DNA from: an uncultured Opitutia bacterium
GTDB lineage: Bacteria > Verrucomicrobiota > Verrucomicrobiia > Opitutales > UBA953
Assembly (NCBI GenBank): GCA_903910245.1
Contig: CAIVYX010000239.1
Coordinates: forward strand, 1-8,171
DNA length: 8,171 nucleotides
Reading direction: 5' to 3'
Position numbers and translations under genes: made by a program. A model generated the notes under the pieces. It searched no databases, was not told where the DNA came from, and saw only the letters and a program-made list of their open reading frames with translations. This document shows positions 1 to 5,234 of this stretch, one piece after another; the stretch's first letter is position 1; every line of letters starts with the position of its first letter.

Positions 1-171
1 CTCTGCCGCATGCTGAAGCGCCAGGTCGATCGCGCGACGAAGGCTGACTCGGTCCGTCCCCGCGAAGGCGTGGCGATGGTCGACCTCTACGAACGCCTCA
101 TCCGCGGCCGCACTTACCTGATCCCGCACCGCGAAGAGCTGAAGTCAAAGAAAGCTTCGAAGAAGAAGTAA
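1..171 (+). CDS. C-terminal 56 residues of an unrecognised protein
   Basis: The reading frame is open from the first base and ends at TAA 169-171, so the gene starts upstream of the window. The visible part is charged: a central Met-Val-Asp-Leu-Tyr-Glu-Arg-Leu-Ile segment, then Gly-Arg-Thr-Tyr-Leu-Ile-Pro-His-Arg, then a lysine-rich tail (Lys-Ser-Lys-Lys-Ala-Ser-Lys-Lys-Lys). Codon choice is strongly G/C at the third position, as in the genes at 1684-5126, which supports real coding. There is no membrane segment, and the tail looks cytosolic or nucleic-acid-facing. I do not recognise the family from this fragment. A stem-loop starts on the base after the stop. Confidence 0.75.
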   Translation, partial: LCRMLKRQVDRATKADSVRPREGVAMVDLYERLIRGRTYLIPHREELKSKKASKKK

Positions 172-189
172 GCGGAGCTATCGCTCCGC
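172..189 (+). terminator. Stem-loop immediately after the stop codon
   Basis: GCGGAGC (172-178) and GCTCCGC (183-189) form a perfect 7-bp stem around the 4-base loop TATC, starting one base after the TAA. No T-run follows, so it is not a classical intrinsic terminator. It may protect the mRNA 3' end or act together with the repeat block that follows. Its last two bases are shared with the outer arm of that block, so the two structures compete. Confidence 0.4.
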
Positions 190-283
190 AGGGCTAGGGC
201 CAGAGCTAGGGCTAGGATCTTGATGATTCCTAGCCCTCTTCTTTTGTATTCTACCCCTGCCCTGTCCCTAGCCCTAGCCCTGC
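188..283. repeat. AGGGCT/AGCCCT repeat block with nested inverted repeats
   Basis: GCAGGGCTAGGGC (188-200) is matched by its exact reverse complement GCCCTAGCCCTGC (271-283), a 13-bp outer stem. Inside it, AGGGCTAGGA (208-217) pairs with TCCTAGCCCT (228-237) across a 10-base loop. The left half carries GGGCTAGGGC and GCTAGGGCTAGG; the right half carries the complementary CCCTAGCCCTAGCCC (266-280). The block fills most of the gap between two convergent genes. It could be a REP-like palindromic element, or a terminator region grown by hexamer slippage. There are no transposase remnants and no clear target duplication. Confidence 0.6.
208..245 (+). terminator. Candidate intrinsic terminator within the repeat block
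   Basis: A perfect 10-bp stem (AGGGCTAGGA 208-217 with TCCTAGCCCT 228-237, loop 218-227) is followed on the plus strand by the pyrimidine/T-rich stretch CTTCTTTTGTATTCT (238-252), including TTTT at 241-244. This is the only stem in the 172-297 gap with a T-rich tail in the right place to stop transcription of the gene ending at 171. The 10-base loop is longer than usual. Confidence 0.45.
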
Positions 284-287
284 CCCT

Positions 288-309
288 ATTCTGGCCTTCA
301 GGCCAGAAT
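288..309. terminator. Stem-loop across the 3' end of the flavin-reductase-like gene
   Basis: ATTCTGGCC (288-296) and GGCCAGAAT (301-309) are perfect 9-bp arms around the loop TTCA (297-300). The minus-strand stop codon TGA occupies 298-300, inside the loop, so the last three codons (Ile-Leu-Ala) form one arm. No T-run follows on either strand. It may end or stabilise transcripts from either of the convergent genes. Confidence 0.4.
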
Positions 310-783
310 GAGCTTCAACTTCTTCAGCTCTTCCAGCATGAGCGGAGGCGCTTCGCGCAGATTTTCGTAGGAGTCGACGTGTGCGAGCCAGGCCCAGTGA
401 TCACCGCAATCAATGCGCTCCATGAATTTCAAACGTAGTGTCGCAATGGAACCTTTGAGCATGAACAGACCTTCACCGACATGTTCAATCTGGTCGCCCA
501 ACTGGGAAATCTTGTCCGTTGAATTGCCGGACTTCTTCCCGAGCAGCTTAATGTGATTGGCCTGATCCTTCGCCATGTAGTTGAGCAGGCCGATGGGATT
601 CGCTTCTAGGTTCGCGAGGGTCTTGGTGTCCTTGTATACGCCGATGATAAAACGCTTCGGCTTCATCGAAATCGGGGTGACGTAACTGCAAATGTTCAGA
701 TTGCCCTTCCCGTTCGCCGTAGTGGCGAGGCTATAGATAGGTCCGTCCACACGGTTCCATGGTTTAACGCGGATGCCAGGCAT
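298..783 (-). CDS. Flavin reductase-like, FMN-binding split-barrel protein
   Basis: This 161-residue protein matches the flavin reductase-like domain (PF01613 type) over nearly its whole length, from memory of the family. A Tyr-Ser-Leu-Ala-Thr strand (17-21) leads to Gly-Asn-Leu-Asn-Ile-Cys-Ser-Tyr (27-34) and Pro-Ile-Ser (37-39), the usual flavin-phosphate region. Next come Phe-Ile-Ile-Gly-Val (45-49) and a Thr-Lys-Thr-Leu-Ala-Asn helix start. Near the C-terminus Gly-Asp-His-Trp (127-130) and a Val-Asp strand match the part where relatives read GDH and continue into a strand. Members bind FMN and either reduce free flavin with NAD(P)H for a partner monooxygenase or act as small FMN oxidoreductases; no partner is visible. 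There is no signal peptide, so it is cytosolic. The ATG at 783 has only a weak AGGA 10 bases upstream (794-797). It is divergent from menH and stands alone on its strand. Confidence 0.85.
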   Translation of the reverse strand: MPGIRVKPWNRVDGPIYSLATTANGKGNLNICSYVTPISMKPKRFIIGVYKDTKTLANLEANPIGLLNYMAKDQANHIKLLGKKSGNSTDKISQLGDQIEHVGEGLFMLKGSIATLRLKFMERIDCGDHWAWLAHVDSYENLREAPPLMLEELKKLKLILA

Positions 784-904
784 AGTCGGGGGGTCCTACT
801 TCTACCCTAAAATAAGACGCTTGTTCCCTATTTATTCTGTCCCCCAGGGCAGCCCTGACCTACAACCTCGCCATGGCCTTCCCGGTCAACCTGCCGCCTC
901 TCCT
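784..904. promoter_or_regulatory. Divergent intergenic region with an AT-rich patch
   Basis: These 121 bases separate the divergent flavin-reductase-like and menH starts, so they should hold promoters for both. An AT-rich patch at about 805-838 stands out in otherwise GC-rich DNA and contains TATTTT on the minus strand (806-811) and TATTCT on the plus strand (833-838) as possible -10 elements. I see no convincing -35 match at 16-18 bases for either. There is no Shine-Dalgarno sequence before ATG 905. The position is strong evidence; the individual boxes are weak. Confidence 0.3.
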
Positions 905-1636
905 ATGAACCCGATCGTCGCCCTTCATGGGTTCACCGGCCAAGGGGCAGATTTCGACCCCCTCCGCGCCACCCTGCCCCCGGGTACGAGCCTTTCGGCC
1001 CCTGATCTGCCCGGACATGGGTCTAAAAGCCTCCTGAGGGACCTCCCCGCCTATTCCCTGCCTGCCCACCTAGATATCATCTCCCAGGCCGCCACGGCCT
1101 CTCAGATCACCCTCATTGGCTACTCGATGGGAGGTCGACTGGCCCTCCACTGGGCCATCGCCCACCCGGAACGTATCCAGCGCCTAATCCTGATCGGTGC
1201 GAGCCCCGGCTTGGCCACCCCGGAGGAACGCGATGAACGGCGCCTCGGCGACGCTACCCTAGCGGAGTTCATCCGCACCCGCGGACTAGAAGCCTTCTTT
1301 AAGTATTGGCACAATCAGACGTTCTTCCAGCCGATGTTGCACCTACCCAAGGAACGTCTCGAGCCCATCCTCGCCAGGCGCGCGCAAAACGATCCCGAAG
1401 GGCTGGCGCTCAGCTTGGAAAATATCGGCACCGGGACACTCCCCTCTCTCTGGCATCGGCTGAAAGAAATCCGCTTCCCGGTCGACCTCGTCACCGGCGA
1501 ACATGACGTGAAGTTCACGCGCCTCGCCCATGAGATGGGCGCTCATCTTCCGAAAGCGCGCCATAGCCTCATCGAAGGCGCCGGCCACGCGTTGCACCTG
1601 GAAAAGCCCGCCGACCTCGCGATGCTCCTCCCATAA
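905..1636 (+). CDS. menH: MenH-type alpha/beta hydrolase (SHCHC synthase, menaquinone synthesis)
   Basis: This alpha/beta hydrolase of 243 residues has the usual MenH length. MenH removes pyruvate from SEPHCHC to give 2-succinyl-6-hydroxy-2,4-cyclohexadiene-1-carboxylate, a cytosolic step of menaquinone synthesis. Visible in order: His-Gly-Phe-Thr-Gly (8-12, oxyanion-hole loop), Asp-Leu-Pro-Gly-His-Gly-Ser (34-40), the nucleophile elbow Gly-Tyr-Ser-Met-Gly-Gly-Arg (72-78, Ser74), Gly-Glu-His-Asp (198-201, Asp201) and Gly-Ala-Gly-His (225-228, His228), a full triad. The Arg after the elbow, the Trp-His-Asn-Gln cap segment (135-138) and Gly-Glu-His-Asp-Val-Lys-Phe agree with E. coli MenH as I remember it, and favour MenH over a generic esterase. 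The frame is open back to 773, but ATG 905 starts just before the first beta strand; the extra 44 upstream residues resemble no domain. No other men genes are in the window, so the exact reaction is inferred. Confidence 0.82.
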   Translation: MNPIVALHGFTGQGADFDPLRATLPPGTSLSAPDLPGHGSKSLLRDLPAYSLPAHLDIISQAATASQITLIGYSMGGRLALHWAIAHPERIQRLILIGASPGLATPEERDERRLGDATLAEFIRTRGLEAFFKYWHNQTFFQPMLHLPKERLEPILARRAQNDPEGLALSLENIGTGTLPSLWHRLKEIRFPVDLVTGEHDVKFTRLAHEMGAHLPKARHSLIEGAGHALHLEKPADLAMLLP

Positions 1637-1661
1637 GAAAGCCGCCCATCAGGCGGCTTTC
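1637..1661. terminator. Bidirectional intrinsic terminator between convergent genes
   Basis: GAAAGCCGCC (1637-1646) and GGCGGCTTTC (1652-1661) form a perfect 10-bp stem around the loop CATCA. It begins on the base after the menH stop and lies 22 bases from the stop of the convergent DUF1501 gene. The stem ends in A-rich and T-rich sides, so it reads as GC core plus CUUUC on both strands, the usual form of a shared two-way terminator. Confidence 0.8.
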
Positions 1662-1683
1662 GAAAACGGATCTGGTCCCGAAC

Positions 1684-2991
1684 TTAGGCGAAGACGCCCG
1701 TCTGCGGAGCAGCCTTGTTGCCGACCTGCATCGGACGACCAGCCGGGGTGATGATGTCGGTCTGTACCGGCAATCCGGCGGCGTGCGCGATGGTGGCATG
1801 GAGACTGCCCGGCGAGACGCCGTTCTCCTTAGGCGCATAGCCTTTCTCGTCGCTGGCGCCGAACACGAAGCCGCGCTTGACGCCGCCGCCCGCGAGGACG
1901 GTGGAAAAGACGAGCGGATGGTGACCGCGGCCGCCCCCTTCGAAACTGGGCTTACGACCGAACTCGGAAGCGACGACGACCAAGGTGGTGTCAAGGAGTC
2001 CCTTGGACTCGAGGTCCTGGATCAAGGTGGCGTACACGCGGTCGAAATCGCCGCCGACCTCTTCCATGCGATCGTCGAGCGTGGCATGCATGTCCCAGCC
2101 GCCGATGGCGACCTCGACGAAACGGACGCCGTTCTCGACCAAGCGACGCGCCAGGAGACAGCCCTGACCGAACTTGCTCTTGCCGTAACGCGCCTTCGTC
2201 TCGGCCGATTCGGCCGCGAGGTCGAAGGCCTTCAGATCCGTGCTCTTCATGAGCTGGAAGGTCGATTCGTAGAATTCGTTGTACGACTTGACGCTCTCGT
2301 CCGTAGCCTTGCCACCGAAACTCGAGTCGAGCTGGGCGAGGAGGCCGGCGCGCTTGGCGACGGTCGCTTCGCTCACGGGGCTCTTGGTGTCGAGGAGGCC
2401 GTCCGCGGGATTGAGGATCGGCAGCGGCGAGTAGGCGGCCGGGAACCAGCCGTTGCCGTGATTAGATGAACGGTTGACCGTGACGGAAGAAGGCAGGGTC
2501 TTGTGGCTCGAACCCAGGAAGTGCTGCGCCCAGGCGCCGAGGGTCGGATGCTGGAGGGTGCCGCGCTGTTCGAAGCCGGTACGCATCAGGTAGGCCGCCG
2601 AGGCATGGACGCCGACCTTGGCGGTCATGGAACGGATGACGGTGATCCTGTCGCTGATCTTGGCCGTCTGCGGGAGATAGGAAGTCAGCTGCATGTCGCC
2701 CTTGGCCGAGACGATCGAGCCAGGCCCCTTGGAGGCGCCGGTCTTGGGGTCGAAGGTATCGATGTGCGACATGCCGCCGTTCAACTGCAGGAAGATCACG
2801 CGCTTGGCCTTGCCGAAGCCCGGCAGGCCGGCGTTAGGCGCCTTCGCGGCGCCCGGCGTCTCGGCGGCCTCGGCGATCCGGGTGAAGAACGGCAGGACGC
2901 TCAGGCCGAACGAGACTTTGGCGCACTTCTCGATGAAGCTGCGGCGGTCCTCGGGATGACGGAGGAGATTGGCGGAGGGGAGGATGCTCAT
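1684..2991 (-). CDS. Tat-exported DUF1501 protein (sulfatase/phosphatase-like fold)
   Basis: This 435-residue protein matches DUF1501 (PF07394), a family of unproven function that structural classification puts in the alkaline phosphatase/sulfatase superfamily. The N-terminus has the twin-arginine motif Asp-Arg-Arg-Ser-Phe-Ile (15-20), a hydrophobic stretch (about 25-37) and Ala-Glu-Ala near 40-42 as a likely cleavage site, so it should be exported folded by Tat, typical for enzymes that take up metal in the cytoplasm. Family segments seen: Asn-Gly-Gly-Met-Ser-His-Ile-Asp-Thr-Phe-Asp-Pro (71-82), Gly-Gly-Trp-Asp-Met-His (297-302), Ala-Ser-Glu-Phe-Gly-Arg (341-346) and Gly-Arg-Gly-His-His (354-358). 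The Asp, Glu and His residues there are the probable metal ligands (inference). Length is normal. Its ATG overlaps the stop of the upstream DUF1549/1553 gene as ATGA, and there is no Shine-Dalgarno sequence, so translation is probably coupled. It is the last gene before the shared terminator. Confidence 0.93.
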   Translation of the reverse strand: MSILPSANLLRHPEDRRSFIEKCAKVSFGLSVLPFFTRIAEAAETPGAAKAPNAGLPGFGKAKRVIFLQLNGGMSHIDTFDPKTGASKGPGSIVSAKGDMQLTSYLPQTAKISDRITVIRSMTAKVGVHASAAYLMRTGFEQRGTLQHPTLGAWAQHFLGSSHKTLPSSVTVNRSSNHGNGWFPAAYSPLPILNPADGLLDTKSPVSEATVAKRAGLLAQLDSSFGGKATDESVKSYNEFYESTFQLMKSTDLKAFDLAAESAETKARYGKSKFGQGCLLARRLVENGVRFVEVAIGGWDMHATLDDRMEEVGGDFDRVYATLIQDLESKGLLDTTLVVVASEFGRKPSFEGGGRGHHPLVFSTVLAGGGVKRGFVFGASDEKGYAPKENGVSPGSLHATIAHAAGLPVQTDIITPAGRPMQVGNKAAPQTGVFA

Positions 2992-5126
2992 TGGACGAAG
3001 AGGAATTCGCGGGTGTTGGCGAGGACCCAGGCCAGGTCCGTCAAGGCGAGGCCGTCCGCCAGCGACTGGCTCGCGGCGCCGAGTTCCTTGGCGGTCGGCT
3101 TGCGCGAGAGATAAGAAAGATAAAGAGACGTGACCTGCGCGTCCGGGGCCTTCTCCTTCGTGGCGTCCATGACGGCGGCGGAACGGACGTCGGCGACGAG
3201 CTTGCCGACGGAGCCGTTCATCATCTGGAGGACCTGCGGGACGCTGCCGTCGTTGGTCGCGGAATCGGCCAGCAGGCGGTCACCCTGGCCCCAGAGGCGC
3301 AGGAAGTGGGTCTCGGGCGAAGGCTGCGGCAGTTCGCTGGCGCGTGCCAACATGAGCGAGAAGCGGGAGACGGGCTTGTCGCCGTCATAACCGTTGGCGA
3401 GACCCATGGTCGAACCCCCGCCGACTTTCTTAGGGCCGGCCTTGCCGGAACCGGAGAAGGCCGCCTTGGTGCGGTCCACGGCGTTCTTGATTTCGGCCAA
3501 GGTCACCTTGCCGGCCGGGAGCGCCATGGCCTTGAGATCATCGCCGCGACGGAGCAGGACGTTGTCCGCGTAGGTGCCGACGGCGGTGACGATCAGGCTG
3601 TCCCAGACCTGCTCGGCGCTGAGACGACGGACGAGCGGGCCGTTGAAGAGATACTTGGCCTTGCCGAGGTCGGGCGTGGCGCTGGCCGAAGCCTGGTAGG
3701 TCTTGGAGTTATAGATGACACGCTGGACCTCGCGCAGGTCGAACTTGGCCGCCTTCATGACGAAGGTGAGGTGGGCCATGAGCTCGGGGCTGCTTGCTTC
3801 CGCGAGGTCGTCGATGTCGTTGACGGGCTCGATCACGCCGAGGCCGAAGGCCTTCTTCCAGATGCGGTTGGCGATGTTGGTCGCGAAGCGCGGGTTCTGC
3901 GGGCTGGTCAGCCAGCGGGCGAACTCGTCGCGCAGCTGCGACGGATTCTTGGTGTTGACGTTATAGACCGGCAGGGATTTCTCGCCCTTGCTCCAGGCGA
4001 TGAGCGCAGGCGTCACGGGGTCGCCGGCCTTGGCGTCCTTGTATTTATAATCCTTGGGGAAAGTCAGCTTCTGCTTGACGGAGTCCTCCATCCGGAACGT
4101 GTTCATCTGCTCGATCTTGAGCGTGGCGGCCTTCGGCAGGCTGGCATCGGACCGGACCGCCATCTTGATGGCGCTTCCGATGGCTTCGTCCTTGCCGTCG
4201 GTGGCGCCGAAGAAGGCAGCCATCTGATAGAAGTCGCGCTGCTTCCACTCGGCCAAAGGATGGTCGTGACACTGGGCGCAGGCCATGTTGGTGCCCAGGA
4301 AGGTGGTCATGAGGTTCGAGACGCCGTCCAGCGGCATCTCGGCGTCGAAGAGCATAAAACCGGTCGCACCGTTGTCGCTGAGGCGACCGTCCGCGGTGAT
4401 CATCTCGGAGACGAGCTTGTCCCACGGGGTATCCGCGGCGAGACGGGCCTTGAGCCAATCCTCGAAGGTGAACGCCGGCACGGCCTTGGCGAAGGTGTCC
4501 TTGACGCGCAGGAGGTCCGCCATCCAGTTGAACATCTGCATGGTATAGCCCGACGAGGACAGGAGCTCGTCGATCAGCTTGGCCCGCTTGTCGGGCGCCT
4601 TGCTTGCGAGGAAGGTCGATGCCTCCAGCGCCGTCGGGACACGCCCCGCGGCATCGAGATAGATGCGGCGCAGGAACTGCTCGTCGGTGGCCGGGGCATT
4701 GAGCGTCTGCTTATTGGCGACGAGGACCGCGCCGACGAGGCGATCGATGTCGGCGGCGGCCGAGGCGATCACGGCCGGACTGAAGGTGCTGGTGCGATTG
4801 CGGTCGACGCAGGTCTTGGCGAAAGCGATGTCTTCGGCGGAAAGCAGTTCGGTCTTGAAATGGAATGTCCGACCGTCCCGCGACTGGAGGGTGATATACT
4901 CGCCGGCCAGGCCGCAGAAACGCGCTTCCAGCTTCTGGCCTTCCTTGTCGGTCCAGGCATGCCAGATGGCGGGGCGTTCCCCCAGCGCGGCGACCGGAGC
5001 GGCCGGCGGCGCGACGACCTTGATGACCGGCTCGGCCTTCTTGGTGTCCTTTTTGCCCTCCTTCTTAGGGGCGGCGTGGACAGACAGACCCAGGCAAAGG
5101 CAGGCAAACAAGGCTAGGCGACGCAT
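2988..5126 (-). CDS. Secreted SHD1-like + DUF1549 + DUF1553 protein with CAQCH motif
   Basis: From the ATG at 5126 this is a 712-residue protein. Met-Arg-Arg plus a hydrophobic run and Val-His-Ala (16-18) form a Sec signal peptide; a Lys/Ala/Pro-rich linker (about 20-50) follows. Residues 53-108 resemble an SHD1-type small beta domain: Trp-Thr-Asp-Lys-Glu-Gly, then Ile-Thr-Leu-Gln-Ser-Arg-Asp-Gly-Arg-Thr, then Leu-Leu-Ser-Ala-Glu-Asp. DUF1549 (PF07583) spans about 125-310, with Arg-Arg-Ile-Tyr-Leu-Asp (153-158) and Cys-Ala-Gln-Cys-His-Asp-His (283-289), a CxxCH that could bind heme or another metal. DUF1553 (PF07587) follows to the C-terminus, including Asn-Arg-Ile-Trp-Lys-Lys (420-425). The function is unknown; the family regularly sits beside DUF1501. 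The planctomycete-type cytochrome domain often found at the N-terminus of relatives is absent. A GTG at 5138 would add four residues before the arginines; ATG 5126 gives the cleaner signal peptide. Neither has a Shine-Dalgarno sequence. Confidence 0.92.
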   Translation of the reverse strand: MRRLALFACLCLGLSVHAAPKKEGKKDTKKAEPVIKVVAPPAAPVAALGERPAIWHAWTDKEGQKLEARFCGLAGEYITLQSRDGRTFHFKTELLSAEDIAFAKTCVDRNRTSTFSPAVIASAAADIDRLVGAVLVANKQTLNAPATDEQFLRRIYLDAAGRVPTALEASTFLASKAPDKRAKLIDELLSSSGYTMQMFNWMADLLRVKDTFAKAVPAFTFEDWLKARLAADTPWDKLVSEMITADGRLSDNGATGFMLFDAEMPLDGVSNLMTTFLGTNMACAQCHDHPLAEWKQRDFYQMAAFFGATDGKDEAIGSAIKMAVRSDASLPKAATLKIEQMNTFRMEDSVKQKLTFPKDYKYKDAKAGDPVTPALIAWSKGEKSLPVYNVNTKNPSQLRDEFARWLTSPQNPRFATNIANRIWKKAFGLGVIEPVNDIDDLAEASSPELMAHLTFVMKAAKFDLREVQRVIYNSKTYQASASATPDLGKAKYLFNGPLVRRLSAEQVWDSLIVTAVGTYADNVLLRRGDDLKAMALPAGKVTLAEIKNAVDRTKAAFSGSGKAGPKKVGGGSTMGLANGYDGDKPVSRFSLMLARASELPQPSPETHFLRLWGQGDRLLADSATNDGSVPQVLQMMNGSVGKLVADVRSAAVMDATKEKAPDAQVTSLYLSYLSRKPTAKELGAASQSLADGLALTDLAWVLANTREFLFVQ

Positions 5127-5234
5127 AAGGGGGTTCACTGACTATAGAACCCCACCTACCGATTGATAGTTTCATCTCATCTTCAGGTGAGGGGACACCC
5201 CACCCACCCTGCCCCCGGCTTACTCCGCCCGACT
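5127..5234 (-). promoter_or_regulatory. Gap between the azurin-propeller gene and the DUF1549/1553 gene
   Basis: These 108 bases hold no gene. On the minus strand TATAGT (5141-5146) could be a -10 box whose transcript would begin about 5-10 bases before ATG 5126, nearly leaderless; I find no good -35. An imperfect hairpin, GGT-GGGG/CCCC-ACC with a 2-base bulge (5186-5204), has no T-run after it, so read-through from the upstream gene is likely. The three minus-strand genes may therefore be one operon with an optional internal promoter. Confidence 0.25.

Noticed and set aside
188..283. A CRISPR array or telomere-like repeat
   Set aside because: There are no regularly spaced unique spacers and only a few hexamer units, and the two halves are complementary, not direct repeats.
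220..438. A 72-codon plus-strand frame across the repeat block
   Set aside because: Its first part is translated hexamer repeat and its second part is antisense to the flavin-reductase-like gene; it has no ribosome binding site.
773..904. A longer menH start at ATG 773, adding 44 residues
   Set aside because: The extra residues match no part of the alpha/beta hydrolase fold, the ATG would overlap the divergent gene's start, and ATG 905 fits the family's usual length.
1783..2469. A 228-codon plus-strand frame, antisense to the DUF1501 gene
   Set aside because: It is in register with the antisense codons of a clear DUF1501 gene, with a composition typical of a shadow frame.
2503..3114. A 203-codon plus-strand frame
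   Set aside because: It spans the end of one real gene and the start of the next on the opposite strand and resembles no domain.
5093..5104. A lipoprotein signal (Leu-Phe-Ala-Cys) in the DUF1549/1553 protein
   Set aside because: The cysteine comes after too short a hydrophobic stretch, and a normal Val-His-Ala cleavage site lies further on.
2991..5117. A 708-codon open frame on the plus strand, antisense to the DUF1549/1553 gene
   Set aside because: It lies in register with the real gene and is open only because that gene avoids TTA, CTA and TCA codons. Its translation is low-complexity Gly/Arg/Glu/Asp-rich and has no domain, while the minus strand shows a signal peptide and two known domains.
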